Notes: generated from the sequence alone by a model not told the origin. A DNA stretch of 64,000 nucleotides from Noviherbaspirillum autotrophicum (GCF_000818395.1 NZ_JWJG01000028.1:186001-250000), one strand, 5' to 3'; shown: positions 37,133 to 46,175, counted from the first letter of the stretch. Numbers and translations are program-made.

Positions 37133-37684
37133 ATGTTCGGCAAAATCTTTACCGTGGCGGCCCTGGCCGTCGGTGGCGCCATTCTATCGAAGCAAATGAA
37201 GAAATCCGGGAATCTAGCGGGAATGTCCACAGTGGAAGAATCGATCGACGTCGATGTGCCGATTAGCACTGCGTACAACCAATGGACCCAGTTTGAAGAT
37301 TTTCCGCAATTCATGAGCTCGGTGCACGAAGTCAGGCAATTTGACGACACGCGGCTGCACTGGAAGGCAACAGTGGCGGGAAAGGAAAAACAATGGGATG
37401 CCGAAATTACGCACCAGATTCCGGACAAAAAAATTGCATGGCGCAGCACCACCGGCGTACCCAATGCTGGCGCGGTCACCTTCGACCGGCTATCCGATAC
37501 GCGCACACGCATTAACCTGAAAATGAGTTATTCCCCGGAAACATTTACCGAGAAAGTAGGTGATACGCTAGGTGCAGTGAAGCTGCAGGCGAAACAGAAT
37601 CTCAGCCGCTTCAAGGAAATGCTGGAAAGCCGGGGAACGGAAACCGGGGCATGGCGCGGTACGGTGGCACAACCCCATCATTAA
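37133..37684 (+). CDS. SRPBCC (polyketide cyclase-like) membrane-anchored protein
   Basis: A 183-residue protein. One N-terminal hydrophobic segment (about 3-20, FTVAALAVGGAILS) precedes a START/SRPBCC domain (about 33-165) opening VEESIDVDVPISTAYNQWTQFEDFPQFMSSV, as in the Coq10/SRPBCC group of COG5637. Such domains bind hydrophobic ligands. AAGGAG lies 8 nt before the ATG. It stands alone, with 290 bp upstream holding no gene. A stress-induced role is often suggested for such proteins; here nothing fixes the ligand. Confidence 0.83.
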   Translation: MFGKIFTVAALAVGGAILSKQMKKSGNLAGMSTVEESIDVDVPISTAYNQWTQFEDFPQFMSSVHEVRQFDDTRLHWKATVAGKEKQWDAEITHQIPDKKIAWRSTTGVPNAGAVTFDRLSDTRTRINLKMSYSPETFTEKVGDTLGAVKLQAKQNLSRFKEMLESRGTETGAWRGTVAQPHH

Positions 37685-37700
37685 AGGGACGCCGAAGGAG

Positions 37701-37736
37701 CAAAACGAAAAATGGCAGGCGCGTTCGCCTGCCATT
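37701..37736 (-). terminator. Rho-independent terminator for the 56-residue protein gene
   Basis: Stem AATGGCAGGCG / CGCCTGCCATT (11 bp) with a 4-nt loop; on the minus strand it runs into TTTTTCGTTTT. It may also stop the convergent SRPBCC gene. Confidence 0.8.
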
Positions 37737-37760
37737 GATTGAAGAAGGGCGGCTTGGCGC

Positions 37761-37931
37761 TTAACGGCGGCCGAATCGTCCGTAGCGGTCCAGTCTTTCT
37801 TGTTCGTTGCGTTGCGCTCTGTTGAGGGGGCGCGTCGGGGTGCCCGGCGCTTGATTTCCGCTAAGTCGCCATGCTCCTGCCGGAGAGGAAGGCTGGCGGA
37901 TCGTGCCAATCGCTGCAGGTTTTTCAGACAT
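37761..37931 (-). CDS. Small basic protein of unknown function under a QseB-type box
   Basis: A 56-residue, Pro/Arg/Gly-rich protein: MSEKPAAIGTIRQPSSPAG, then ...TPTRPLNRAQRNEQERLDRYGRFGRR. No signal, membrane segment or Cys. The start at 37931 is supported by AAGGAA about 7 nt upstream; the longer frame to 38009 lacks one. The gene has a complete small transcription unit: box-type promoter at 38032-38000, a leader of about 60 nt, the ORF and a terminator. This argues that it is expressed and regulated by a QseB-like regulator. Its role is unknown. Confidence 0.6.
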   Translation of the reverse strand: MSEKPAAIGTIRQPSSPAGAWRLSGNQAPGTPTRPLNRAQRNEQERLDRYGRFGRR

Positions 37932-37999
37932 GGTTGATTCCTTATGAGGTTGACGCCACATTTGCCTCATCGCCGTCTGCCGGCAAATGAGTTCCAGAA

Positions 38000-38032
38000 A
38001 TAGTCCCACAAGAAGCTTAGGCCACGCTTAAA
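38000..38032 (-). promoter_or_regulatory. QseB/PmrA-type box and -10 before the small protein gene
   Basis: Read on the minus strand: TTTAAG (38032-38027), five bases, CCTAAG (38021-38016), ten bases, GACTAT (38005-38000) as -10. Same geometry as the sites at 10590, 39574 and 41751. Confidence 0.65.
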
Positions 38033-38070
38033 CCGTGAAAACTTGCCGTGCCATGCCTTTCCTGTAACGC

Positions 38071-39216
38071 TTAAGGGAGTAGCGGCAAGCCGTCTTCTTT
38101 TTTCGTCTTGATCTCTCTGATGGTCTGGTCGACTGTTGGCATGTGTGCGCTTGCAACAGTCGTAGCGGGGCGGATACCACGTTGCCCTGCGGATTCCAGT
38201 CTTTCCCAAAACGACTGGAATCCATCGAGATCGTAACCGGCGCGCGCAAGCAGATAGATCGCTAGCTTATCCGCGCTGTCGTCCGATACGGAATAGGAAC
38301 CCTGGGCCGCCGCAGGTGCATCGCCTGATGCCGTTCGGGCATCGATCGTATGCAAATGATCGATCAGCTCGGCCATGGCGGGGCGCGCTTCCGGCATGAC
38401 TTCATTGCGGGCGATTTCCCTGGCCAGCGCATAGGCGAGTTCATCATCCGACTGCGCGAAGTCGAGCATGCCGCGCGTGACCATTACACGGCGACCGTCG
38501 GAAAAACTGCGTGCGTCATCCGTATTGCCGAGATCCAGTGCCATGGCACATGCCGGAGTCAGAGGGACATCGAGGGCCATGCGTTCACCATCGCGCATGA
38601 CCGTCAAATGGAGGCTGTCCCGGCCTTGCATTTCCTCACCGATCAAGGCCGCGGCAACGTGTTCCGCATCCGGACCCTGCGGAGCCGGTTCGATCTCCAC
38701 CGCGACGAGCACGTCGCCCTCGCGCAATCCCGCTTGCGCGGCTCCGCTGGCAGGCAACACGTTCATCACGCGTAACTCTTCGCCCAGGCCGAGAGACGAC
38801 TGGGCCGCGTCGATGAATTCGCGTGAAAATGAATACTTGTTTTTTGCGGTGAAACCGAGGATCGGCTTCACATGCCGCGGGCATAACTCGGTATTGTTTA
38901 TGAGTAACGGTGCTGCCACGCGATAGATGCGATTCTGTTGATCGACCCATTTACGCAGCGCCGCGTCTTTGTCGACGTGAGATGGTACAGGAGGTGTTTC
39001 CTGCACCACCTCCGGCGGTGGTGATGCCGGCGGAATGGCGGGCGCGACCACCGCGGGACCCGGCGGCGTCGGAACTGGAAGGGAAGGTGGTTTCGCTTGG
39101 CTGACGACTGGTGCGGGCGGAGCCGATGCAGTGGGCGGTGGCAGCGCGCATGACGCCAAGGCAAGCATCGGCACCAAACAGAGCAATCGGACCGCAGGAC
39201 GGTGGACACGCCGCAT
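38071..39216 (-). CDS. M48-like lipoprotein with PDZ domain, zinc site lost
   Basis: A 381-residue lipoprotein: signal peptide with lipobox ALASC, a Pro-rich linker (about 25-85), a region with conserved Cys, a PDZ domain (about 165-245; VMNVLPASGAAQAGLREGDVLVAVE), then an M48-type peptidase fold (about 255-381). In active M48 enzymes the motif is HExxH with a later Glu in EAD. Here it reads LAREIARNE, with Arg at both His positions, and SAD replaces EAD, so all three zinc ligands are gone while the scaffold (ADKLAIYLLARAGYDLDGF) is kept. It is therefore a likely pseudoprotease. The start is uncertain (frame open to 39315; no good ribosome site). A box-type site lies upstream at 39574. Confidence 0.75.
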   Translation of the reverse strand: MRRVHRPAVRLLCLVPMLALASCALPPPTASAPPAPVVSQAKPPSLPVPTPPGPAVVAPAIPPASPPPEVVQETPPVPSHVDKDAALRKWVDQQNRIYRVAAPLLINNTELCPRHVKPILGFTAKNKYSFSREFIDAAQSSLGLGEELRVMNVLPASGAAQAGLREGDVLVAVEIEPAPQGPDAEHVAAALIGEEMQGRDSLHLTVMRDGERMALDVPLTPACAMALDLGNTDDARSFSDGRRVMVTRGMLDFAQSDDELAYALAREIARNEVMPEARPAMAELIDHLHTIDARTASGDAPAAAQGSYSVSDDSADKLAIYLLARAGYDLDGFQSFWERLESAGQRGIRPATTVASAHMPTVDQTIREIKTKKEDGLPLLP

Positions 39217-39473
39217 GGCGCGCGATTTGGAGCGGACAGGATTTCTTTGTGTCAATATCATCGGATCGTGCATAAACCACCGGTATGCAATGTGATGAAT
39301 GAACCGCAAAGGCACGCAAGTCGTGCCGCGCGGGATGCGCCGCCGCCTCCGCGCCTGGATCTGGCGATTATGGCGAAATCTTCAAACAAAGTATTTTCAA
39401 GACCGGAAAAAAAGTGCAGAATTCGTTCGCAGCAAATAAAAAATCCATCTCAGAAGAGGGTGGGAGACAATCG
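39217..39473. other. Leader region of the M48-like gene
   Basis: AT-richer toward 39370-39460, with no supported gene. It lies between the M48-like start and a hairpin. Possible start codons for the M48-like gene at 39261 and 39315 fall here. Confidence 0.35.
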
Positions 39474-39474
39474 T

Positions 39475-39505
39475 AAGGCCGTGCCCAAAAGGCACGGCCT
39501 TTCTT
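39475..39505 (+). terminator. Hairpin terminator in intergenic region
   Basis: An 11-bp perfect stem AAGGCCGTGCC / GGCACGGCCTT with a CAAAA loop, then TTCTTG on the plus strand. No obvious plus-strand gene precedes it, so it may end an unseen small RNA. On the minus strand it would form in the leader of the M48-like transcript. Confidence 0.6.
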
Positions 39506-39573
39506 GTTTCGGGACCGCTGGCATGATGTGCCGGTTGGCAGCGGGCGGCGTTTGCCTCGATGATGTCGCGGCC

Positions 39574-39606
39574 ATCATGCGCCCTGCAGCTTAGGCCAGC
39601 CTTAAA
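39574..39606 (-). promoter_or_regulatory. QseB/PmrA-type box between M48-like gene and regulator gene
   Basis: Minus strand: TTTAAG (39606-39601), five bases, CCTAAG (39595-39590), ten bases, CATGAT (39579-39574). The -10 geometry points toward the M48-like gene, but the site also lies 111 bp upstream of the second response regulator and could mediate autoregulation. Confidence 0.6.
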
Positions 39607-39716
39607 TGGTGAGCGGCGAGGGGCTGGCCGTTGCCACCCTGCGCACCGGCGCCTACAATCGCGAAACCCCGGCATGATCGCGCAGCGATCGATTTCCCGC
39701 ATCGTCGAATGATCCA

Positions 39717-40376
39717 ATGAAGATACTCCTGGTAGAAGACGACCCCATGATCGGCGAAAACATCCAGATTGCCCTGGATGGCGAAGGCGTGACCATTGAA
39801 TGGGTGAAGGATGGCGTGGCTGCGGAAGCGGCGCTCGCCGCCGATAGCTATGATGCAGTGCTGCTTGATCTCGGGATACCGGGCAAGGATGGCACCGAAG
39901 TGTTGCGCGGCTTGCGCGCGCGCGGCGACAACACGCCTGTGCTGGTTATCACCGCGCGCGATACAGTGGCGCAACGCGTGCAGGGCTTGAACATCGGTGC
40001 CGACGACTATCTGGTCAAGCCGTTCGACCTGGAGGAGCTGATTGCGCGCATGCATGCGCTGGTGCGCCGTGCGAGAGGTTCGGTACAACAGGTCTATCGG
40101 AAGAACGATATCGTGATCAATCCGGCCACCAGGCAGGTACTAGTCGCCGAGCGGCAGGTGGTGCTTTCTTCCCGTGAATGGATGATCCTGGACGCGCTGA
40201 TTGCACGACCCGGAGCGATTCTTTCGCGCGCGCAGCTGGAAGAGCGCCTGTACGGCTGGTCCGGCGAAGTCGAGAGCAATGCGATCGAAGTGTATGTGCA
40301 TGGATTGCGCAAGAAGCTCGGCGCGCAGTTCGTCGTCACCGTGCGCGGGCTCGGCTACATGGTCGAGAAAGTCTGA
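39717..40376 (+). CDS. OmpR-family response regulator (QseB-like), second copy
   Basis: A 219-residue regulator: receiver domain with Glu7/Asp8, phosphoacceptor Asp51 in VLLDLGIPG and KPFDLEELIARM, then a winged-helix domain ending VRGLGYMVEKV. It is closely similar to the regulator at 8602 over its whole length. Its stop codon shares one base with the kinase start (TGATG), indicating translational coupling. Box-type sites occur on both sides of this operon (39574, 41751) and nearby at 38000, so it is the most likely owner of the TTTAAG-N5-CCTAAG sites. Confidence 0.9.
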   Translation: MKILLVEDDPMIGENIQIALDGEGVTIEWVKDGVAAEAALAADSYDAVLLDLGIPGKDGTEVLRGLRARGDNTPVLVITARDTVAQRVQGLNIGADDYLVKPFDLEELIARMHALVRRARGSVQQVYRKNDIVINPATRQVLVAERQVVLSSREWMILDALIARPGAILSRAQLEERLYGWSGEVESNAIEVYVHGLRKKLGAQFVVTVRGLGYMVEKV

Positions 40377-41722
40377 TGCAGTCGCTGCGCATCCGCCTGA
40401 TCCTGCTGCTGGGCGCCGCCATCGTGATTGCCGCCGGACTGCAGTTCGCGACGTCGTTTCGCGCCATGATGCGCGCCTCAAACACGCTGTTCGACTATCA
40501 CATGGAGCAGATGGCGCTGGCGCTGCAGGATAGCGGCTTCCAGCAGACGGACTGGTACAAGGCGCCGTCCGAGGTCGACGATTTCAGCTTCGTGATCCAG
40601 ATCTGGACCGACGACGGCGTGCGCGTCTACCAGTCCCGCAACTACCGGGTGCTGCCGGAGCAGGGGGCGCTTGGTTACTCGAACGTCACGCTGGACAATG
40701 GCGATTGGCGCGTCTACGCCGTGCAGAAGGAAACACGGGTCATCCAGATCGCGCAAAAAATGGATGCCCGGCGAGACCGCACCATCTCCATGGCACTGCA
40801 TTCGCTGTGGCCAGTGCTTCCCGTCTCGCTGCTGCTGATTGCCGCTGCTTGGTGGGTTGTCACAACGGCCCTCGCGCCGCTGAACCGGATTGGACATGAC
40901 CTGGCGCACCGCAACACCGATTCGCTGGCACCGGTTTCTGACAAGGGCGTACCGAAGGAAGTGTCGCTGCTGGTGGCGGAACTCAATTCCCTGCTTGACC
41001 GGATGTCGCGTGCATTGCAGTCGCAGCAGCGTTTCGTAGCCGATGCCGCGCATGAACTGCGCTCGCCGATCACCGCCTTGAAGCTGCAGGTGCAAACGCT
41101 GGCGCGCGCCAAGAACGATGCGGCGCGCGATCAGGCGGTGCAGCGCCTGCTGGGCGGCGTCGACCGCGCATCGCGCCTGGTCGAGCAGCTGCTGGCGCTG
41201 GCGCGGCAAGATCCGCTGGCCGATGCAGGGGGGCCGGTGTTGCTCAATCTGAATGCCTGCGTCGAACTGGCGGCCAGCGATGTAGGCCCGCTGGCGCAGG
41301 CGCGGCAGATTCAGCTGCAATACGGCGATTTTGCCGATGTCGATGTCCACGGCGATGCCGACAGCCTGCGCATCATGGCGCGCAACCTGCTCGATAACGC
41401 TGTCCGCTATACCCCGGAGCATGGAAAAATCCGGATCGAAGTGGCAACGGCGGATGCCGGCGTGACGCTGACGATCGAGGATTCCGGTCCCGGCATTCCC
41501 GAGGAAAACCGTGGCCGCATCTTCGACCGCTTTTACCGCGTGCCTGGCACAGAGCCAAGCGGCAGCGGCCTTGGCCTGGCGATCGTGAAGGCAATCGCCG
41601 AGCGGCACGATGCAACCATCGAGCTCGGAAGTTCGCTACTCGGCGGCCTGAAGGTGAAAGTGATTTTCCCGCTTTCCGGTGCAACGATGGCCAGCGTCGT
41701 GGCGGCAGACGAAGCTGCCTGA
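40376..41722 (+). CDS. QseC-like membrane sensor histidine kinase, second copy
   Basis: A 448-residue inner-membrane kinase: TM1 at about 8-25, a periplasmic sensor with FVIQIWTDDGVRVYQSRNY, TM2 at about 150-170, HAMP, HisKA with His226 in AAHELRSPITAL, and HATPase with NLLDNAVRYTPEHG and GSGLGLAIV. Same layout and same His number as the kinase at 9261. I start at ATG 40376; the frame open back to 40178 is antisense-type noise over the regulator. Signal unknown; QseC/PmrB relatives sense envelope-active cations, acid or catechols. Confidence 0.9.
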   Translation: MQSLRIRLILLLGAAIVIAAGLQFATSFRAMMRASNTLFDYHMEQMALALQDSGFQQTDWYKAPSEVDDFSFVIQIWTDDGVRVYQSRNYRVLPEQGALGYSNVTLDNGDWRVYAVQKETRVIQIAQKMDARRDRTISMALHSLWPVLPVSLLLIAAAWWVVTTALAPLNRIGHDLAHRNTDSLAPVSDKGVPKEVSLLVAELNSLLDRMSRALQSQQRFVADAAHELRSPITALKLQVQTLARAKNDAARDQAVQRLLGGVDRASRLVEQLLALARQDPLADAGGPVLLNLNACVELAASDVGPLAQARQIQLQYGDFADVDVHGDADSLRIMARNLLDNAVRYTPEHGKIRIEVATADAGVTLTIEDSGPGIPEENRGRIFDRFYRVPGTEPSGSGLGLAIVKAIAERHDATIELGSSLLGGLKVKVIFPLSGATMASVVAADEAA

Positions 41723-41750
41723 GCGCCGGTCTGACACTTTATTCCCGCCA

Positions 41751-41783
41751 TTTAAGATTCACCTAAGTATCGTCGTGCAATAT
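41751..41783 (+). promoter_or_regulatory. QseB/PmrA-type box and -10 driving a short transcript
   Basis: TTTAAG (41751-41756), five bases, CCTAAG (41762-41767), ten bases, CAATAT (41778-41783). A start at about 41790 is expected. Only 140 bp later lies a strong terminator. Confidence 0.65.
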
Positions 41784-41789
41784 GGCACG

Positions 41790-41932
41790 TATTCCTGGTG
41801 AATGCATATCACTCCCTGGCGGCCCTCGTGTCGCTTGTCATTCCCGGGAAGGAGCAACAGCAGCAGCGTTGTGCGATCGAAAGGGAATTACCGGCCCTAT
41901 TTTCCCCCCGGGATTCCGGGGGGAATTTTTTT
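41790..41932 (+). ncRNA. Candidate regulated small RNA
   Basis: Predicted from a box-type promoter at one end and a near-perfect terminator at the other, about 143 nt apart, in a 460-bp gap between genes. Frames starting at GTG 41798 or ATG 41802 run straight through the terminator hairpin, so a coding role is unlikely. Internal features: a TTCCCGGGAA palindrome and an AAGGAG followed by CAGCAGCAG. Not recognised as a known RNA family. The exact 5' end is an estimate. Confidence 0.5.
41902..41932 (+). terminator. Strong rho-independent terminator
   Basis: A 10-bp perfect stem TTCCCCCCGG / CCGGGGGGAA with a GATT loop followed by seven T. Confidence 0.95.
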
Positions 41933-42182
41933 CGCTTTCACTCAATTTGCCGCCCCTCTTGCAGGCTTGTTTTCGGCGGTAAATGAGCAATATTCGATTT
42001 CGTAAATGAACGCGCCGCCGGCCGGCATGCGGAAGTGCGCCAATTCCGGTTGTCGCAAGGTCTGTAGACCATCCAGTCGAGTCCGCATGGCATACGCCTC
42101 GATGTCAATGTAAGGCCTTCGTGCCGCCAGAACATCGGCGCGTCGCGCCCAGCGTAAGAACCGAAAAAATGATGGGGAAGTT

Positions 42183-42539
42183 ATGAATCGCAATCGGGAA
42201 AATATCCCCGATGATGTAAAGAGTTTTGTGATGGAACGTATTCCATCCGTCTCGTTTCTGGAAGCCTTGCTTCAGCTCCGCGCGAGCGAAGCGGGTGAGT
42301 GGAACAGGGAACAGCTCGCGAAGAAAATTTATGTCAGCGAGGACGTGGCCGAGGCGTTGCTCAATGCGCTGCACAGCGGCGGTTTTGCCGAACGTGTCGC
42401 CGTTACGTCGCCGACATACCGCTATCGGCCGCAGTCGGAGGAATTTCGGCATAAGATCGACAAGCTAGCCGTCACGTATTCCCGGCATCTTGTCGGAATA
42501 AGCCGCCTTATCCACGGCAATGGCGGGTCGCGTTCTTGA
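42183..42539 (+). CDS. Small winged-helix-like protein of unknown function
   Basis: A 118-residue soluble protein. Residues 20-80 (FLEALLQLRASEAGEWNREQLAKKIYVSEDVAEALLNALHSGGFAERV) predict three helices and a wing, like a degenerate winged helix, followed by a charged helix. GGGGAAG lies 3-9 nt before the ATG. It is 120 bp upstream of two antiporter genes in the same direction and may be their regulator or just share their promoter. No family name can be given. Confidence 0.65.
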   Translation: MNRNRENIPDDVKSFVMERIPSVSFLEALLQLRASEAGEWNREQLAKKIYVSEDVAEALLNALHSGGFAERVAVTSPTYRYRPQSEEFRHKIDKLAVTYSRHLVGISRLIHGNGGSRS

Positions 42540-42658
42540 CCATTCGCGCGCCGCTTGCCGGTAAGTGCTTTCGATAGATGTTCTCGAGAAGCGCTTGCAT
42601 CGGAAATGTGTCCGATGCCGGCTCTGGCTTTAATTCTCGCACCGCAACAGGAGTACGA

Positions 42659-43852
42659 ATGCCGAACTTCATGATCGAGGCCGCGGGACTCGTGTGGCCC
42701 TTTGCCCTTGCTCTGGCATGGTCGCTGGGCGAACTGATGTTCAAATGGTCCGGCTTCCCGCGCGTCTGCACCTACAGCCTGACCGGGTTTGTCCTGTCGC
42801 AGGCGCAAGCCGGAATTCTTCCGCGCCCCGGCGAAAGCACGGTGCTGTTGCTGGCCAATATCGCTTTCGGCCTGATCCTGTTCGAATTCGGTTACCGCAT
42901 CAACCTGCGCTGGCTGCGCGCCAACCGCTGGATCGGCGTGACCGGCCTCGTCGAGTCCGTCGCGACATTCATCGCCGTCTATATCGTCGCCACCATGCTC
43001 GGCATGGCCGCCATCAGCGCCATGCTGCTGGCGTCGCTGGCCATCGCCACGTCGCCGGCGGAGTTGATGCGCGTGGTGAACGACGAGCACAGTTCCGGGC
43101 AGGTGACCGAGCGTGCGCTGCACTTGGCTGCCCTGAACTGCGTCATAGCCGTATTTGCGTTCAATATCATTGTCGGCCTGTGGACGTTCGAGAGCTCGGG
43201 CAGCCTGTGGGGAGCGATCTCGAACAGCGCGCTGGTGCTGCTGGTGTCAACCGCGCTGGGATGTGCGCTCGGCATTGCCGTCCCTGGCTTGCTGCGCAAG
43301 CTCGGCGAACTGAGTCAGCATGCCACCGTCGCCTTCGCGGTCGCGGTGATCCTGCTCGTGGCGCTGGCGCAATCGCTGAAGATGTCGCCGGTGGTGGCGG
43401 CGCTGAGCTTCGGATTCATGGCGCGGCATCGGCGCGTGACGTTGAGCCCGACGCAGCGCAACTTCGGGGTGCTGGGCGACCTCTTGATGGTGCTGTTGTT
43501 CGTGTTTGTCGGCGCGGCGCTGGCGTGGCCGCAGGTGCTGTCGGGTCTCCGGATCGCGCTGGCCCTCTTGGGCGTTCGCCTCGTCGTCAAGATCGCCGGC
43601 GCGCTTGCGTTTTCGCGCATCAGCGGTACATCCTGGCGCAAGGGGCTGCTGACCGGCGTGGCGCTGGCGCCGATGTCGGTATTTGCCGTGTCGCTGCTGG
43701 TGCAGACGCGGTATATGGGGATCGACTTGGTTGACCAGCTGGCGCCGTTGGCGGCGGCTACGTTGCTATCGGCCGTGATAGGCCCGTTGCTTACGCAGCT
43801 CGCATTGAGGCTGGCGCACGAATCGTCGGACTCCGCCGCAGGCGGACGGTGA
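42659..43852 (+). CDS. CPA2-type cation/proton antiporter (copy 1)
   Basis: A 397-residue inner-membrane protein with about 12 hydrophobic helices and no C-terminal TrkA-N domain. Family traits: [18 protein letters not shown] and the helix break [31 protein letters not shown]. It should exchange Na+ or K+ for H+. ATG 42659 has AGGAG six nt upstream. It is followed 23 bp later by a close paralogue, suggesting tandem duplication, and then by a YbdK-type ligase. Confidence 0.85.
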   Translation: MPNFMIEAAGLVWPFALALAWSLGELMFKWSGFPRVCTYSLTGFVLSQAQAGILPRPGESTVLLLANIAFGLILFEFGYRINLRWLRANRWIGVTGLVESVATFIAVYIVATMLGMAAISAMLLASLAIATSPAELMRVVNDEHSSGQVTERALHLAALNCVIAVFAFNIIVGLWTFESSGSLWGAISNSALVLLVSTALGCALGIAVPGLLRKLGELSQHATVAFAVAVILLVALAQSLKMSPVVAALSFGFMARHRRVTLSPTQRNFGVLGDLLMVLLFVFVGAALAWPQVLSGLRIALALLGVRLVVKIAGALAFSRISGTSWRKGLLTGVALAPMSVFAVSLLVQTRYMGIDLVDQLAPLAAATLLSAVIGPLLTQLALRLAHESSDSAAGGR

Positions 43853-43875
43853 AGGATGAACGAAAGGAGCGCACG

Positions 43876-45054
43876 ATGGATTTCCTGACGATTGCCATGG
43901 ACATGGCGTGGCCGGTTGCGGTCGCCATTGCCTGGATCGCGGGCGAGTTCGGACATCGCGTGAGCCGTCTGCCGCGCATCAGCATCTACGGGGTCACCGG
44001 CTTTCTCCTTGGCCAGACCGGGTTGTTCGGACAGGCGACGAATGGCGCGGTAATGCTGCTGGCAAACGTCGCGTTCGGCCTCATCCTGTTCGAGTTCGGC
44101 TACCGCATCAACCTGAAATGGCTGCGCGTGAATCCCTGGATGGCGGTAACCGGCGTGGTCGAGGCCGTGGGCTCCTTCGCTGCCGTATTCGCGCTTGCGT
44201 ATTGGACGGGCATGTCGACGGTCGCTTCGCTGCTGCTGGCGTCGCTGGCGATGTCAACTTCGCCCGCGGCGATCCTGCGCATCATCAACGAATCGCGCAG
44301 CTCGGGACAAGTGACCGAACGCGTGCTGCACCTGTCGGCGCTGAATTGCGCGCTGGCGGTTTTCGCATTTAAGGTCATTGTCGGCCTGTGGACCTTTCAG
44401 AGCTCGGGCAGCCTGCTGCAGGCCGCCTGGAACGGCTTCATCGTGCTGCTCGCGTCGGTCGCGCTGGGCACGCTGTTCGGCGGTGCGCTGCCGGGGCTGC
44501 TGCGCCGCGTCAGCAGTCCTTGCAACGATGCCACCGTCGCATTCGCAATTGCCGTCATCCTGCTGGTGGCGCTGACGCACACCCTCAAGCTTTCGCCAGT
44601 GCTGGCCGCGCTCACGTTTGGCATCACGGCGCGCCATCGGCGCACGGCGCCTAGCCAGACGCAGCGCAATTTCGGCGCACTGGGCGACCTGCTTACCGTG
44701 CTGCTGTTCGTGTTCATCGCCGCCACACTGGACTGGCGGCAGGTAGTGGCTGGCTTCAGCCTGGGCCTGGCGCTGGTGGCGGTGCGCCAGCTCGTCAAGG
44801 TGGCTGCGGTACTGATGTTCGCGCGTGTATCCGGCATTTCCTGGCGCAAGGGAGCGCTGACCGGCTTGGCGCTGATGCCGATGTCGGTGTTCGTGATCCT
44901 GCTGCTGGAACAGGCGCGCTACATCGGCATCGAGCTGCCGGACCGCCTTGCGCCGCTGGCATCCGCCACGCTGCTGCTGGAGCTGGCCGGGCCGATTCTG
45001 ACGCAACGTGCGCTGCAGGCCGCCGGCGAAGCGCGCGAAATCACGGAGCAATGA
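43876..45054 (+). CDS. CPA2-type cation/proton antiporter (copy 2)
   Basis: A 392-residue paralogue of the preceding gene: the same [57 protein letters not shown] and [21 protein letters not shown] blocks. AAAGGAG precedes ATG 43876 by 6 nt. Both copies keep all helices, so neither is a remnant. They may form a heteromeric transporter or differ in ion preference. The next gene's start follows its stop by 1 nt. Confidence 0.85.
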   Translation: MDFLTIAMDMAWPVAVAIAWIAGEFGHRVSRLPRISIYGVTGFLLGQTGLFGQATNGAVMLLANVAFGLILFEFGYRINLKWLRVNPWMAVTGVVEAVGSFAAVFALAYWTGMSTVASLLLASLAMSTSPAAILRIINESRSSGQVTERVLHLSALNCALAVFAFKVIVGLWTFQSSGSLLQAAWNGFIVLLASVALGTLFGGALPGLLRRVSSPCNDATVAFAIAVILLVALTHTLKLSPVLAALTFGITARHRRTAPSQTQRNFGALGDLLTVLLFVFIAATLDWRQVVAGFSLGLALVAVRQLVKVAAVLMFARVSGISWRKGALTGLALMPMSVFVILLLEQARYIGIELPDRLAPLASATLLLELAGPILTQRALQAAGEAREITEQ

Positions 45055-45055
45055 C

Positions 45056-46174
45056 ATGCCGCTGGAACCTTTCAAGACATCCGAACCGCTGACGCTGGGC
45101 GTCGAGCTTGAACTGCAACTGGTCAGCCTGTCCGATTTCGACCTGGTCGAGGCTAGCCCGGACATGCTGGAGCTGCTGAACCGGTCCCGCTTTCCGGGCA
45201 CGGTGACGCCCGAGATCACGCAAAGCATGATCGAGATTTCGACCGACGTGCAGAAGCGCTATCCGGAACTGCTCGAACAATTGCGGCACATCCGCGACGC
45301 ACTGGTGGCCGCCGGCGATCGCCTTAACGTTGGCGTGTGCGGCGGCGGCACCCATCCCTTTCAGGAATGGTCGAGCCGCAAGATTTTTTCCAAGCCGCGC
45401 TTCAAGGAAGTGTCGGCGCTGTACGGCTACCTCGCCAAGCAGTTCACGATCTTTGGGCAGCATGTGCATGTCGGCTGCGCTTCCGGCGACGATGCGTTGT
45501 TCCTGCTGCATTCGCTCAACCGCTACGTGCCGCACTTTATCGCGCTGTCGTCCTCGTCGCCGTTCGTGCAGGGCCGCGATACGCTGTTCAACTCGGCGCG
45601 GCTCAATTCGGTGTTCGCCTTCCCGCTGAGCGGACGCGCGCCATTCATGCTGAGCTGGGAGGAGTTCGCCACCAGCTATTTTTCCCGCATGGAGCATACC
45701 GGGGTCGTCAAGAGCATGAAGGACTTTTACTGGGACATCCGGCCCAAGCCGGAGTTCGGCACGATCGAACTGCGGGTATGCGACACGCCGCTGACCGTCG
45801 GCCGCGCCGCGGCGCTGGCCGCCTACCTGCAGGCGCTGTGCCGCCACCTGCTGGAACGGGGCGAAGAGGCGCCGGCGGAAGACGATTACCTCGTGTACAA
45901 CTACAATCGTTTCCAGGCATGCCGCTTCGGGCTGGACGGCGTCATCGTGCATCCGAAAAACCATGAAAGCCTTTCGCTGCGCGAAGACATCCTGAACACG
46001 CTGCGCCGTGTCGAGCCGCACGCCGAAGCGCTCGGCGGCTTGCCGGCGCTGGAGCATCTTTACCAAGTCACGCATACCGGCAGCGACGCCTTCTTCCTGC
46101 GCCAGGAATATGCCGGCACCGGCAGCGCGGAAGGCATGGTCGACATGGCAATCCGGCAGTTCCGCGAAGGCTGA
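45056..46174 (+). CDS. YbdK-family carboxylate-amine ligase (GCS2 type)
   Basis: A 372-residue cytoplasmic enzyme, the exact usual length of YbdK. GCS2 motifs: [41 protein letters not shown] and [15 protein letters not shown]. Family members show weak gamma-glutamylcysteine synthetase activity; the physiological substrate is unclear. It is coupled to the antiporter pair, only 1 nt after the previous stop, so a link between thiol or glutamyl metabolism and ion homeostasis is possible but speculative. Convergent with tamB, with 1 bp between the two stop codons. Confidence 0.88.
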   Translation: MPLEPFKTSEPLTLGVELELQLVSLSDFDLVEASPDMLELLNRSRFPGTVTPEITQSMIEISTDVQKRYPELLEQLRHIRDALVAAGDRLNVGVCGGGTHPFQEWSSRKIFSKPRFKEVSALYGYLAKQFTIFGQHVHVGCASGDDALFLLHSLNRYVPHFIALSSSSPFVQGRDTLFNSARLNSVFAFPLSGRAPFMLSWEEFATSYFSRMEHTGVVKSMKDFYWDIRPKPEFGTIELRVCDTPLTVGRAAALAAYLQALCRHLLERGEEAPAEDDYLVYNYNRFQACRFGLDGVIVHPKNHESLSLREDILNTLRRVEPHAEALGGLPALEHLYQVTHTGSDAFFLRQEYAGTGSAEGMVDMAIRQFREG

Positions 46175-46175
46175 G

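Noticed and set aside
41798-41986. 62-residue ORF (GTG start) in the candidate small RNA
   Set aside because: Reads through a strong terminator hairpin and has no ribosome site at the start.
41938-42135. 65-residue minus-strand ORF
   Set aside because: No ribosome site, no family resemblance, overlaps the leader of the next gene.
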